From Caballeronia sp. NK8 (GTDB taxonomy: Bacteria > Pseudomonadota > Gammaproteobacteria > Burkholderiales > Burkholderiaceae), in assembly GCF_018408855.1 (NCBI RefSeq), contig NZ_AP024327.1, positions 62,001 through 126,000 of the forward strand: a stretch of 64,000 nt of DNA, read 5' to 3'. The notes under the pieces are model-generated. The model ran no database searches and had not been told where the DNA came from. It saw only the letters and a program-made list of their open reading frames with translations. Positions 26,754-35,969 of this stretch are shown here, in pieces. The position numbers were made by a program, and so were the translations under genes. Numbering within the stretch: position 1 is the first letter of the stretch; the number at the start of each line of letters is the position of its first letter.

Positions 26754-28757
26754 TCACTCCATCGTCAGGCGAAGACGCGCTTTCGCGGCGATGCCTTCGG
26801 GGCGAAACAGCATCAGCGCGACGAGCAGCACGCCGAGCAGCACGTAGCGGGACTCGGGATAAGCAGACACAAAAGGGATCTTCAGTGAGAGTTGCAGGAA
26901 GACGATCCAGATCGCCGCGCCGATGAACGGACCGACCAGCGTGCCGAGACCGCCCAGCACGATCAGCATCAGCACGAGAATGTTCTCGAAGAGCGTGAAG
27001 CTCGCCGGGCTCACGTACTGCTGCAGATGCGCGTAGAACACGCCCACCATGCCGCCGACGAAACCGCTGCACGCGTAGGCGAGCAGCTTGAAGCGCGTGC
27101 CCGCGACGCCCATCATTTCGGCGGCGTCCTCGTCCTCGCGCAACGCGACCCATGCGCGGCCGACATACGAGCGCGACAATCGCGCGACCCCGAACAGCAC
27201 GATGGCGCTCAGGCCGAGAGCGAAAAAGAACTGCGTGCGCGGCTCGTCGAAGCTCACGCCGAAGAACTGCGGGGAGGGAATGCCGCGCACGCCCATTGGC
27301 CCGTTGGTCACGGAGATCCAGTTGGTCGCGACGATGCGTACGATCTCGCCGAAGCCGAGTGTCATGATCGCGAGATAGTCGCCGCGCACGCGCAAGGTCG
27401 GATAGCCGAGTATCGCGCCGAGCAGCGCGGCGAGCAGTCCGCCCACGAGCAGGTTCGGATAGAAGAGCCACCAGATCGATGCAGTGTCGACGCCGAAGTG
27501 GTTCTGCATGACGCTGATGAAGATGAGCGACGAGAAATACGCGCCGATCCCGAAGAACGCGACAAAGCCGAGATCGAGCAGACCGGCCAGCCCGACGACG
27601 ATGTTCAGCCCGCTCGCGAGCATGCCGTAGACGAGCACCATCACGAGAATGCTCAGCCAGTAGTCGGAGCGAATGGCGAGACCGAGCGCGACCGCGACCG
27701 CCAGCGCGCCGATCGCGACGCGCTTCTCGCCGTAGCGTCCGAGCGCGGCGAACGCGCGATCGAGCGAGCCGAACGCTTGCGCCAGCGCCCGGCCGCGTTT
27801 CGCGTCGCGGCTCGACATCAGGCTCCCGCGCGCGCTCACGTTGAGATCCGCGCGGCCGAGCAGCCCTTGCGGGCGCACGAGAAGCAGCAGCACGAGCAGC
27901 GCGAAACTGAGTGCGTCCTGATACACGGAGCCATCGGGCAGATAGCCCGCGCACAGCGATTCCACGACGCCGAGAATCACGCCGCCGAGCGCCGCGCCCG
28001 GAATGCTGCCGATGCCACCGAGCACCGCCGCGGTCAGCGCTTTCAGTCCGGGCACGAAGCCCATCGTCGGGCTGACGAACTGAAACGACTGCGCGTAGAG
28101 AATGCCGGCGAACGCCGCGAGCGCGGAGCCGAGCACGAACGCGGCGCAGATGATGCGGTTCACGGGAATGCCGACCAGATACGCGGCCGTCGCATCCTGC
28201 GCGGCGGCGCGCATCGCGCGTCCGAGCGAGGTTGCGGAGACGAAGAACTGCACGCCGAGCATCGCGACGATTGCGCAGCCGAACACCGCGAGTTCCGATG
28301 GCGTCACCGTCAGATCGGCGCCCAGCGACAGCGACGGCAAACCTCCGACCGGCAGCGGCGGAAAGCGCAGGGATGTCGGTCCCCATACGGTCTGCGCGAC
28401 GCTCTGCAGCAGCACGGATATCGCGATCGATGTGATGAGCGGCGCGAGTCGCGGTGCATTGCGCAATGGCCGATACGCGACCACGTCGATCAGTGCGCCG
28501 AGTGCGGCGACACCGGCGATCGCGAGCGGGGCGGCGATATAGAAGCCGAGCGCGGGCATCGGCACCTGAATGCCGAAGAGCGCTATCTCTTTTGCCATCA
28601 GCGTCAGCGTGAGGAATCCGCCGAGCATGAACAGTTCGCCGAACGCGAAATTCACGAGCCTGACGACGCCATAGACCAGCGTATAGGCGACGGCGGCGAG
28701 CGCGTAGATCGAGCCGATCACCAGACCATTGAGCAGCAGTTGTTCCAAATACGCCAT
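26754..28757 (-). CDS. fused LivH-LivM branched-chain-type ABC permease
   Basis: A 667-residue membrane protein that joins two permeases usually encoded separately. Residues 1 to about 310 are LivH-like (LLLNGLVIGSIYALAAVAYT, GRAMRAAAQDATAAYLVGIP, FVPGLKALTAAVLGGIGSIP); a hydrophilic linker of about 40 residues follows (GSLMSSRDAKRGRALAQAFG); the rest is LivM-like (LNIVVGLAGLLDLGFVAFFG, FGEIVRIVATNWISVT, ILVLMLIVLGGLGTLVGPF). ATG 28757 has GGAGAAA upstream and the usual LivH start; ATG 28775 lacks a site. A single chain would fix the heterodimer ratio. It is the first gene of the long minus-strand operon. Confidence 0.92.
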   Translation of the reverse strand: MAYLEQLLLNGLVIGSIYALAAVAYTLVYGVVRLVNFAFGELFMLGGFLTLTLMAKEIALFGIQVPMPALGFYIAAPLAIAGVAALGALIDVVAYRPLRNAPRLAPLITSIAISVLLQSVAQTVWGPTSLRFPPLPVGGLPSLSLGADLTVTPSELAVFGCAIVAMLGVQFFVSATSLGRAMRAAAQDATAAYLVGIPVNRIICAAFVLGSALAAFAGILYAQSFQFVSPTMGFVPGLKALTAAVLGGIGSIPGAALGGVILGVVESLCAGYLPDGSVYQDALSFALLVLLLLVRPQGLLGRADLNVSARGSLMSSRDAKRGRALAQAFGSLDRAFAALGRYGEKRVAIGALAVAVALGLAIRSDYWLSILVMVLVYGMLASGLNIVVGLAGLLDLGFVAFFGIGAYFSSLIFISVMQNHFGVDTASIWWLFYPNLLVGGLLAALLGAILGYPTLRVRGDYLAIMTLGFGEIVRIVATNWISVTNGPMGVRGIPSPQFFGVSFDEPRTQFFFALGLSAIVLFGVARLSRSYVGRAWVALREDEDAAEMMGVAGTRFKLLAYACSGFVGGMVGVFYAHLQQYVSPASFTLFENILVLMLIVLGGLGTLVGPFIGAAIWIVFLQLSLKIPFVSAYPESRYVLLGVLLVALMLFRPEGIAAKARLRLTME

Positions 28758-28864
28758 GACGTTCGTTTTCTCCATGCGTCGGTGAGGCAGGGAAACGTGT
28801 TTGGATTACCGTAGCACTTCCAAAAAAAGAACAAAAAGCTATTTCGGATAACGAATCAATGTCT

Positions 28865-29515
28865 TTAGCGTACGAGTTCAACGAGTGGCCCGATCGTCGC
28901 GCGAACATGCTCTCGCACGATCTGCTCGACGGCTGCGCGGTCGCCGCTTTCGACCGCGGTCATGATCTCTTCATGAAACTGGCGAGACGTCATCGGCTTG
29001 TCTCCGTGTTCGAGCCAGATGCGCATGTATGGCTCGATAATCGAATGCAGGCTCGATATCTGCCGTTGCAGACGGGGCATGGCCGCGAGCTCGCTCAGAT
29101 ACTCGTGAAACTCGCGATGACGCGTGACCCATTCGGAGGCGTCGTCGCTGACGCTTTCCATGCGCTCCAGTAGATGACGCAGCGTTGCCATCTCCTTCTT
29201 CGTCATGCGCGTCGCCGCGATGCCGGCGGCAAGACCTTCCAGCACCGCGCGAGTTTCGAAAACCTCATGCATTTCAGCGGCGTCGAGCCCGCGCACGATC
29301 GCGCCGCGATTGGCGCGGATCAGCAATAGCCCCTCGGCGGCGAGTCGTCGGAATGCTTCGCGTACCGGCATGCGGCTCGTACCGACATCGCCGGCGATTT
29401 CCTCCGCGATGAGCCGCTGACCCGCGCGATATCGGCCGCTCCGGATGGCCTGCTCGATGTACCGATACGCTTCGTCTTCCGCCGACAGGCCGTGGACTCC
29501 ATGCCATTCCGCCAT
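28865..29515 (-). CDS. GntR-family regulator, FCD subfamily (island copy 2)
   Basis: A 216-residue regulator nearly matching the one at 18662: both share the run LSAEDEAYR, the recognition segment TSRMPVREAFRRL, the segment RAVLEGLAA and a C-terminal PYMRIWLEH-x-DKPMTSR segment. AGGAGG lies 6 bases before ATG 29515. It is upstream of the transporter/oxygenase operon on the same strand, with 107 bases between, and probably controls it. The motif at 29544-29553 is just upstream of this gene. Two related regulators at both ends suggest a duplication that split control of the island. Confidence 0.9.
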   Translation of the reverse strand: MAEWHGVHGLSAEDEAYRYIEQAIRSGRYRAGQRLIAEEIAGDVGTSRMPVREAFRRLAAEGLLLIRANRGAIVRGLDAAEMHEVFETRAVLEGLAAGIAATRMTKKEMATLRHLLERMESVSDDASEWVTRHREFHEYLSELAAMPRLQRQISSLHSIIEPYMRIWLEHGDKPMTSRQFHEEIMTAVESGDRAAVEQIVREHVRATIGPLVELVR

Positions 29516-29543
29516 GCAGCCTCCTGGATCAGGCCGTAATGAT

Positions 29544-29553
29544 TGTAAGACTG
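29544..29553. promoter_or_regulatory. TGTAAGACTG (reverse complement of CAGTCTTACA) upstream of GntR copy 2
   Basis: Exact reverse complement of the motif at 16706-16715, located 29 bases before the GntR start. Shared by the two divergent ends of the island, it is a candidate binding site for the paralogous GntR pair. Confidence 0.45.
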
Positions 29554-29764
29554 TATCCATGCATGAATGGATGAACCTTAGCTCAATCAAAAACGGATGT
29601 CACTATTGGGGTTTTTACTGGTGGCTTCGGTCCGCCTTTGTCAGCGGCTCGGGAGCCTCGACATGTTTCGGCGCGTGCGATGGCGCAAAGGCATCGGCCT
29701 TGGCGCTACAGTTGAGGCGCGACGCACGAACCGCCTGCGATCGCGCGGATGCGCTTTCTTTGTG

Positions 29765-30433
29765 CGCGGGCGCCCGAGGCGGTCCGTCTGAAGCGCGGAT
29801 GAGTCGCTGAAGCAGCATCTCGGCCATCCGCTTGCCAGCGCGATGCGTCTCCGCCGAGAACGTCGTAAGGGCGGGATGCACATATCTTCCGATCGGATGA
29901 TTGTCTCCGCCGATGACGCCGACATCACGTCCCGGCATCTTTCCGGTTTCCGCGATGCCGCGCAGCGCGCCCAGTGCGATGAATCGTGCGCAGCCGGCGC
30001 GTCCGACGACTTGATGATCGATATCGACGAACGGAAATGTGCCAGACGTCTCGCTGCGACCAAAGGCAACGAAGGGAATGTCGCGTTCGAGCAGGTAGGC
30101 GATACGCTCATCTTGGCGCCGCGTGCGGCCGAAAAGCAGCGCATCCACGCGCTGCCGCTCAATGAGACGCCTGAATACGTCGAGCTCCGTTTCGACGCTG
30201 CGCGCAGCCGCAACGATCACCTGATAGCCGGTGTTGTCCATCGTATCGTTCACGCCCATCAGCATGTCCAGAAAAAACGGATGGGCAAACGACGTCTGCG
30301 GCGGGGACACGACGAACGCGATCGTATCCGCCGATTGCCGTCGCAGACGGCGCGCGGCCGGGTCCGGCGAAAACCCATGCAGCTCCGCAGCGGCGAGCAC
30401 GCGCTTGCGCGTCTCGGTGCTGACGGACAACTT
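29765..30433 (-). pseudogene. LacI-family regulator, decayed
   Basis: The frame reads as a LacI regulator with pieces missing. The whole helix-turn-helix is absent: similarity begins at STETRKRVLAAAELHGFSPD, and a stop codon lies 14 codons upstream. The sugar-binding domain is clear (SADTIAFVVSPPQTSFAHPF, FRRLIERQRVDALLFGRTRR). A block of about 55 residues is missing in frame where GRAGCARFIALG runs straight into ALRGIAETGKMPGRDVGVIGG, and a shorter gap precedes RASDGPP. The ORF then continues into unrelated Ala/Ser/Arg-rich sequence to 29615. Such a protein could not bind DNA. It presumably once controlled the aldo/keto reductase region. Confidence 0.75.
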
Positions 30434-30631
30434 CAGCTTTGCTGCGAATTGCCAGTCTGGTGACTATTGCCCCCACCGCAACCCGGCCAGTGCTTGTCGA
30501 GTTGTCCCAGCCTCAACGGCAACGTGAGAACAAAGAGGCCGTAAAGTCCTAGTCTCAAGTTGGCGAGCGCCACCATCAATGCATCTGCGGCAGATCGTTT
30601 TCCCGACCGTGTCCTTCTCGAGTCGAAGCAA
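30434..30631. other. non-coding gap after the aldo/keto reductase gene
   Basis: About 200 bases with stop codons in all frames; it probably contains the vanished 5' end of the LacI gene. No hairpin with a T-tract was found. Confidence 0.4.
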
Positions 30632-31630
30632 TTAAGCTCCCTGCCAACCTACGCTTGATCGTCCTTCCCAGCCCTTCGTCTCGGCCAGGAATGCATCCAT
30701 CTCCTGCCAGAATTGATCGGAAAGGCTTTCAGAGAGACGGGCGAAGGACTCGTTGAATTCATCTGCGGTCTTTGCGCCGAAAACGATAGTGCTTACCGCC
30801 GAATGCCGCAGGGGAAAGAGCAGGGCAGCGGTAGCCAGGCAGACGTGATGGCGCTGGCAAATACGTTCCAGTCCTTCCGTTTGCAACAGGGCCGGCCGCG
30901 TCGCGGGCCGCATGTTATAGAAGGCGTCGGGACGCGAACCGGTCGCGAGAATGCCCGAGTTGAATGGCGACGCCGCGATCCAGGCAATGCCATTCTCGAC
31001 GCAGTGCTCCAGCAATGCAGTGCTGCCCGTGCGAAGCAACGAGTACTCTCCCGCCGGCATGACGACATCGACGCTGGCCAGTTCGGCGAAGTCCAGACAG
31101 GCCTGCCAGTCCATGCTGGCGACACCTATCGCGCCGACCACTTTCTCCTCCTTGAGTCGCTGCAAGGCGGGAAACGCACCTTCGACGGCGGTCATTAGTT
31201 CGTCGCGATACGCCGTTTGGGCAAAACCTGGATCGAGATCGTGAATAAAAACAGCATCGAGACGATCAACCTTGAGCCGCGACAGGCTGCGCTCGACCGA
31301 TCGGAGCGTCGCATCGTACGTGTAGTCCAGGTAGAAGTCGCTACCACCTGGCAAGGAGCTTGCACCAGGCTGGCTCAAGTACCTTCCGAGTTTGGTCGAT
31401 ACATACAACTCGTCTCGCGGATACTCAGCCAGCGCCGCGCCAAGCCGCTGCTCGCTTTCACCGCCAAGATAAGCCGCCGAGGTATCAAAATATCGAACGC
31501 CGCTCGCCCACGCGGCATGAATCATATCGAAGAACGCCTGCTCGCCCGCGGCGTTCGCGAGGCTGCCGGCTCCGACTCCCACGCGAGGAAACTGAACGGT
31601 TCCATTCGGCACTGCAATTCTCGCGTTCAT
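30632..31630 (-). CDS. aldo/keto reductase (D-threo-aldose/L-fucose dehydrogenase-like)
   Basis: A 332-residue (beta/alpha)8 NAD(P)-dependent oxidoreductase. The catalytic tetrad is visible: Asp49 and Tyr54 in RYFDTSAAYLGGESE, Lys80 in VSTKLGRYL and His130 in VFIHDLDP. The sequence style matches D-threo-aldose 1-dehydrogenase, L-fucose dehydrogenase and pyridoxal 4-dehydrogenase. It oxidises a sugar or aldehyde-like hemiacetal to a lactone. The nearby decayed LacI gene and the isomerase-like protein at 32537 also hint at sugar chemistry, but the hydroxyquinol genes in the same cluster do not, so its role is uncertain. Confidence 0.85.
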   Translation of the reverse strand: MNARIAVPNGTVQFPRVGVGAGSLANAAGEQAFFDMIHAAWASGVRYFDTSAAYLGGESEQRLGAALAEYPRDELYVSTKLGRYLSQPGASSLPGGSDFYLDYTYDATLRSVERSLSRLKVDRLDAVFIHDLDPGFAQTAYRDELMTAVEGAFPALQRLKEEKVVGAIGVASMDWQACLDFAELASVDVVMPAGEYSLLRTGSTALLEHCVENGIAWIAASPFNSGILATGSRPDAFYNMRPATRPALLQTEGLERICQRHHVCLATAALLFPLRHSAVSTIVFGAKTADEFNESFARLSESLSDQFWQEMDAFLAETKGWEGRSSVGWQGA

Positions 31631-31708
31631 TAACTTCGGTATCCTTTATAAAGTATTCAGATAATTGCAATCAATTTTGTGGCGACCACAAAACACCGGC
31701 CGCCGAGC

Positions 31709-32500
31709 CTACCTGGTATGTTCGTTCGCGGCGATGTAATCGCGGCGCACGCGTTCCGCGGAGGCCTTGAGAACGGCGACGGCCCGCGCGCCGACACGTT
31801 CCGAATATCGCACCGAGGGAATCGCGACGTTCAGCGATCCGAGCGGAAAGCCCGACGATGACAACACCGGCACGCCCACGCCGACGATGCCCTGCGTGTA
31901 TTCGTCCATCGAATAGGCGACCCCGGTCTGTCGGATGGTTTCGATCTGTGCGAGCAGCGCCTTCTTTGCTGTGATCGTCTTAGGCGTGATGGCTTGTAAC
32001 TTCACGGTCTTGATGTATTCGCTGCGCATCTGATCCGGAAGAAACGCGAGAATCACCTTTCCACCCGACACAGCATAGAGCGGCGCAAGATCGCCAAGTC
32101 GCAGATGCGACACCAACCGTTGCGGACTGGTCACCGTCGCAACGACTTCCACCTTGTCGCCCTTGAGCTGATTAAGCGCGCACGACTCCAGCGTCTGTTG
32201 TGTAATCTCTGCCAGCACCGGTTGCGCGCAGCTGACGAGCGAACGGCTATGGGTGGATTGCTGGGAAAGCCGGATCAGCGCTTCGCCGAGGCGATAACCC
32301 TTGGTGACAGGGACGAATTCGACAAAGCCACGAGCCGTAAGATTCTTGAGCAGCTTGGTCAGCGAACTCTTCGGTATGTCCAGCGCTTCAGCGATTTCCG
32401 CATGGGACATCTCGCGTCCCCATCGCGCGAGCAACTCGATCACGTCGAGCACGCGATCCGCCGACTTCACCACACCATTCGATTCGTCTTCCAACAGCAT
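31709..32500 (-). CDS. IclR-family transcriptional regulator
   Basis: A 263-residue regulator: helix-turn-helix in residues 10-70 (VKSADRVLDVIELLARWG, then LDIPKSSLTKLLKNLTARGF) and the effector domain (LAPLYAVSGGKVILAFLP, VGVPVLSSSGFPLGSLNVAI). AGGAG lies 6 bases before the ATG. IclR proteins often activate ring-cleavage genes in response to aromatic acids or their products; this one is 36 bases downstream of the isomerase-like gene in the hydroxyquinol cluster and likely regulates it. Confidence 0.88.
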   Translation of the reverse strand: MLLEDESNGVVKSADRVLDVIELLARWGREMSHAEIAEALDIPKSSLTKLLKNLTARGFVEFVPVTKGYRLGEALIRLSQQSTHSRSLVSCAQPVLAEITQQTLESCALNQLKGDKVEVVATVTSPQRLVSHLRLGDLAPLYAVSGGKVILAFLPDQMRSEYIKTVKLQAITPKTITAKKALLAQIETIRQTGVAYSMDEYTQGIVGVGVPVLSSSGFPLGSLNVAIPSVRYSERVGARAVAVLKASAERVRRDYIAANEHTR

Positions 32501-32536
32501 ATCCAGCTCCTGTTTACCTATGGAAACACCTTTGCG

Positions 32537-33346
32537 TCATGATACTGGACCAGCAAGGAACGTCCGCATGCGCGCATGGATGTGTCTCGCCTGTTCGTCG
32601 AACGGCAGGCCACGGAGCGCGAGCGTCGGCGCCTCGACCGCGAGTGGAAGATCGGACCGCAGTTTCGACAGCAGTTCGCGCAGCGGCAATTCACCATCCC
32701 CGGGCAGCAGCCGCGCCGTTCTCGCTTCTTTTCTCCGCGCTTCGAGAGACTGCGGTGCGGCGCTCGGTGCATCGCAAATCTGGATGTATTCGATCAGCGC
32801 CGGGTCGATCGCATCGATCTGCTCGCACGTCGCGCCCGAACGGAAGAATTGCAATGCGTCAATGAGTATCCGCGCGTTCGGCTGTCCGCTCGATCGGACG
32901 AGATCGAGCGCGTCTGCGGGCGTACTGATCGTGCAGTACGTGATCGCTTCGAGTCCGACCGAAAGGCCGAAACCGTCCGCCGCTTCGCAGAGACGGCCGA
33001 AGTTGTCTCGCAGGCGAGCGCGTTCGGTGTCGTTGCCGACGCAGAGCACGTGCCGCGCACCGAGCGTACGACCCGCTTCGAGTGCGGGCAGTAGTGACGC
33101 GACATCCGTCTGCGGACTCAGCCAGATGGCTTCGATGTCCAGGAGCCTGACACCGGTTGCGTCGAGTCGCGCGTGTAGCTCGCGGATGAGTGCGGGATTG
33201 TTCGCGACGTCCACGATCGCATCCGTAGCGGTAGGCGCGATCAGCCGCAAGCCGCAATACTCGAATCCCGCAGCGGCTGCCGCATCGACGAGTTGCAGCG
33301 GATGCGCGTCGAGGATGGTCAGATGATGCAGCGATAGTTCATGCAT
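32537..33346 (-). CDS. sugar phosphate isomerase/epimerase-like TIM-barrel protein
   Basis: A 269-residue member of the xylose-isomerase-like TIM-barrel superfamily (AP_endonuc_2). Typical strands are LVDAAAAAGFEYCGLRL, HVLCVGNDTERARL, VGLEAITYCTISTPADAL, and the metal-site region ARILIDALQFFRSG with EYIQICDAP. Acidic and His metal ligands are only partly in the expected places (Glu in GLEAI, Asp in LIDALQ, Asp in ICDAP). The length and context allow a dehydratase or isomerase role rather than sugar isomerisation. It is encoded between the IclR regulator and hydroxyquinol dioxygenase, all on the minus strand. Function unknown. Confidence 0.75.
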   Translation of the reverse strand: MHELSLHHLTILDAHPLQLVDAAAAAGFEYCGLRLIAPTATDAIVDVANNPALIRELHARLDATGVRLLDIEAIWLSPQTDVASLLPALEAGRTLGARHVLCVGNDTERARLRDNFGRLCEAADGFGLSVGLEAITYCTISTPADALDLVRSSGQPNARILIDALQFFRSGATCEQIDAIDPALIEYIQICDAPSAAPQSLEARRKEARTARLLPGDGELPLRELLSKLRSDLPLAVEAPTLALRGLPFDEQARHIHARMRTFLAGPVS

Positions 33347-33391
33347 GAGAACGCGTCCGTAACAGTAAAAATGGCTCAAGGCGCACAGCGA

Positions 33392-34258
33392 TCAGTTCTG
33401 CGGCGGAAGCACGAAATCATAGGCAAGCAGGGCGGTCGGAACATCGACGCGGTGACCGGCCGGACTCAGGCCCGGTGCGAGCGGCACCAGCGGCTCGATC
33501 AGTGCGTCCTTCACGCCGAACACGACGTCAGAATCCAGGTAGACGTCGCCGCTCACGAACACATGCGTAACGAGCGTCTGGAAGCCGGGAGCACTCACGC
33601 GAAAGTGCACGTGAGCCGGACGGTACGGATGCCGCCCCTGCGCATCGAGCATGCGGCCAACCGGGCCGTCGTTCGGAATCGGATAGGCCGCGGGCACGAT
33701 CGACCGATACCAGAATGAGCCATTCGAATCGGTCAGGAAGCGCGCGCGCATGTGCAACTCCGCCTTGCCCGCCGCCTTCTGCACGTCATAGAAGCCGTGG
33801 CTGTCCGCGTGCCACGTCTCGACCAGTGCGCCCGCGATCGGATCTCCGCGCAGATCGCGTACGGTGCCTTCCACCAGCAGAGGGTCTCCCGGCTCGCCAT
33901 CTGCGATCGAAGTACCCAGGGGCAGCGTATCCGCTTCTTCGACATAGAACGGACCGAGCACGGTGGTCTGCGTTGCGTCGCCCGGATAGCGATGATTGAT
34001 CGCGTCCACCAGCATCGATACACCGAGCGTGTCGGACAACAGAATGAACTCCTGCCGGGCGTCGGTGCACATCTGCCCAGTCTGCGTAAGAAAGCGAATC
34101 GCAGCGGCCCATTCGTCTTCGGTTGGCTCGATCTCCTTCACGAACGCGTGCAGATGACGAACCAGCGCGTCGCTGATCTGGTGCACGCGTTGGCTCTTGC
34201 TTCCCGCAAGACGCTCGATGACCGCTGCAGTGATGTTGTCTTCGTTGAAATTGCGCAT
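33392..34258 (-). CDS. hydroxyquinol 1,2-dioxygenase (intradiol ring-cleavage)
   Basis: A 288-residue Fe(III) enzyme that opens a trihydroxy- or dihydroxybenzene ring between the two adjacent hydroxyls. The four iron ligands align: Tyr157 (SHGFYDV), Tyr192 (VPAAYPIPNDGPVG), His216 and His218 (RPAHVHF). The N-terminal helical linker/dimer domain (about residues 10-95) is typical of catechol and hydroxyquinol dioxygenases. The hydroxyquinol assignment rests on the adjacent maleylacetate reductase, which uses the product of hydroxyquinol cleavage; chlorocatechol cleavage is an alternative, but no cycloisomerase is present. The two genes are 10 bases apart. Confidence 0.85.
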   Translation of the reverse strand: MRNFNEDNITAAVIERLAGSKSQRVHQISDALVRHLHAFVKEIEPTEDEWAAAIRFLTQTGQMCTDARQEFILLSDTLGVSMLVDAINHRYPGDATQTTVLGPFYVEEADTLPLGTSIADGEPGDPLLVEGTVRDLRGDPIAGALVETWHADSHGFYDVQKAAGKAELHMRARFLTDSNGSFWYRSIVPAAYPIPNDGPVGRMLDAQGRHPYRPAHVHFRVSAPGFQTLVTHVFVSGDVYLDSDVVFGVKDALIEPLVPLAPGLSPAGHRVDVPTALLAYDFVLPPQN

Positions 34259-34268
34259 CGCGTTTTCC

Positions 34269-35336
34269 TCACAGCGCATCGGGTTGTGGTGCTGCGCCGC
34301 GCCATGCCCGTTCCAGCATTGCCCTGATCGAGTCATGGTCCGGCGTGCGCGGATTCGCGTAGGTCTCTCGGAGCACCAGTTCGGCCGCACGCCCGATACC
34401 TTCGTGCGGCATGCCGATCTCGGCAAGGGACCTGGGAACATGCAGCCTGGTCCCGAGCGCGTGCAGTCCAGTCCAAGCGTCATCGGCGCCGAGCGCGCGT
34501 GCGATGCGGCGCATTGCGTGCGGTGCCGCGCCAGCCTGGTAGGCGACGACGTGCGCGAGCATGATCGCATGCGTGTCGGCGTGCGGCAGATCGAAAGTGC
34601 CGCCCAGCACGTGACACACCTTATGATGCAGCGCCATGCCGACGGAGCCGAGGCAGGTTCCGCACAACCACGCGCCGTATTGGGCGCGGCTGCGCGCGTC
34701 ACGACTGGCGGGATTGGCGAGAATCTCGGGCAGCGCGGCGGCGAGGGCTGCGATACCCTGTTCAGCCATGATCGATGTGACCGGATTGGCGTCTACGGCA
34801 TAGAGCGCTTCCACCGCGTGAGCCATCGCGTTCAGACCGCTCATCGCCGACAGGCGCGCGGGCAGCGTCAGGGTGAGGTCGACATCGTAGATCACGGCCT
34901 CCGGCAACACGTCGAGCGTACGACGCGTACGCTTCTCGCCGTCCTGCGTTTCGCCGATGATCGGTGTGACTTCAGACCCAGCGTACGTAGTGGGCAGCGC
35001 GATTTGCGGCAGGCCGGTGCGCAGTGCAAGCGCTTTCGCGAGGCCGATCGCCGAGCCGCCGCCGACAGCGATCAGGGAGTCGGCGCCAGTCCCCTGAGCG
35101 ACGGCGAGCGCACGCGATGTCACGTTCCACGGCGTGTGCATCGCGGCCTCGGAGAAGACGTGCGCGCGTGCCTCGGAGAACAATGACGCGATGGCGTCAG
35201 CCAAATCCTTCTGCTCCGGCGTGGAGATGATCAACGGACGCGTGCAGCCCAGTTGCCGGGCGAGTTCGGGCGTTTCCCGACGCCTGCCCGCGCCGAACAG
35301 CACGCGCGCCGGCAGCGCGCGGAATTCGAAGCGCAT
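34269..35336 (-). CDS. maleylacetate reductase
   Basis: A 355-residue iron-containing-alcohol-dehydrogenase-family enzyme reducing maleylacetate to 3-oxoadipate with NAD(P)H. It opens with MRFEFRALPARVLFGAGRR, has the nucleotide segment SLIAVGGGSAIGLAKALAL and the substrate/metal-site His residues in AMAHAVEALYA and GMALHHKVCHVLGG. ATG 35336 is preferred on the basis of GGAGG 11 bases upstream and family length; ATG 35354 overlaps the preceding stop by one base and remains possible. It is the second enzyme of the hydroxyquinol pathway, followed at once by the dioxygenase gene. Confidence 0.88.
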   Translation of the reverse strand: MRFEFRALPARVLFGAGRRRETPELARQLGCTRPLIISTPEQKDLADAIASLFSEARAHVFSEAAMHTPWNVTSRALAVAQGTGADSLIAVGGGSAIGLAKALALRTGLPQIALPTTYAGSEVTPIIGETQDGEKRTRRTLDVLPEAVIYDVDLTLTLPARLSAMSGLNAMAHAVEALYAVDANPVTSIMAEQGIAALAAALPEILANPASRDARSRAQYGAWLCGTCLGSVGMALHHKVCHVLGGTFDLPHADTHAIMLAHVVAYQAGAAPHAMRRIARALGADDAWTGLHALGTRLHVPRSLAEIGMPHEGIGRAAELVLRETYANPRTPDHDSIRAMLERAWRGAAPQPDAL

Positions 35337-35353
35337 CGGCGAGACGTCCTCCA

Positions 35354-35953
35354 TCACAGCGCCCCGTTTTGCAGATACTGACGGCCGCGCGCATAGAGCG
35401 CTTCGACCTCCGGGCCCGTCAGCGCCGGCATGTCGCGTTTGACCTTGTAGCCGATGCGGGTCTGCATATACGCGAGATGCCGGTAGCCGGCCGGAAACTC
35501 GCCCAGCAGCGCCGCATCGAGAACGGGACGGGCGTCCGGCTCGACCGGATCCAGACGATCCTTTTCGTAAATGGGCTGACGAAGCAACAGCAGCCATCGG
35601 TCTTCGACCTTCTCGAAGAAGTCGTAGAAGCGGCCAGTGCACACGACGTCGCATAACGTGCCTTCGACTTCTCCACGCTGCGAAATGGTCATCTTGGTCT
35701 GGGCGACGGCACGCGAGCCACTCACTTCGATCGACGTGCCGCCCAAAAAATGCAGGATGCTCACGCCATTCGCCCAACCGGCCTTCGTCACTTCGATGAA
35801 CTCGCGACCGCTACCCTGAAACCACGTCGCCATCATACGGCCGTCCGGATGCCAGAGCGTCGCGAAACGCTCCCAGTCTCCCGCATCTCGCCATACCGCC
35901 CAGTTTTCGATCGTCTCACGGATAGTCAATCGATCAATCATCGCCTGTTCCAT
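35354..35953 (-). CDS. NTF2-like (SnoaL-type) protein in the hydroxyquinol operon
   Basis: A 199-residue protein with the NTF2-like cone fold pattern: TIRETIENWAVWRDAGDWER, LWHPDGRMMATWFQGS, VTKMTIS-like central strands and FYDFFEKVEDRWLLLLRQP. SnoaL/NTF2 proteins of this type are isomerases, dehydratases, decarboxylases or small oxygenase subunits, so the fold alone does not give the reaction. GAGGACC precedes ATG 35953. It leads the minus-strand hydroxyquinol operon and is followed directly by maleylacetate reductase, which suggests a step just before ring cleavage. The 60 or so residues after the core (PAGYRHLAYMQTRIGYKVKR) are longer than usual. Confidence 0.75.
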   Translation of the reverse strand: MEQAMIDRLTIRETIENWAVWRDAGDWERFATLWHPDGRMMATWFQGSGREFIEVTKAGWANGVSILHFLGGTSIEVSGSRAVAQTKMTISQRGEVEGTLCDVVCTGRFYDFFEKVEDRWLLLLRQPIYEKDRLDPVEPDARPVLDAALLGEFPAGYRHLAYMQTRIGYKVKRDMPALTGPEVEALYARGRQYLQNGAL

Positions 35954-35969
35954 CTATCGGTCCTCGTCG

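Noticed and set aside
26290..28908. 872-codon minus-strand frame overlapping the fused permease and LivG
   Set aside because: Arg-rich product without membrane segments, shifted against a frame with clear permease and ATPase motifs.
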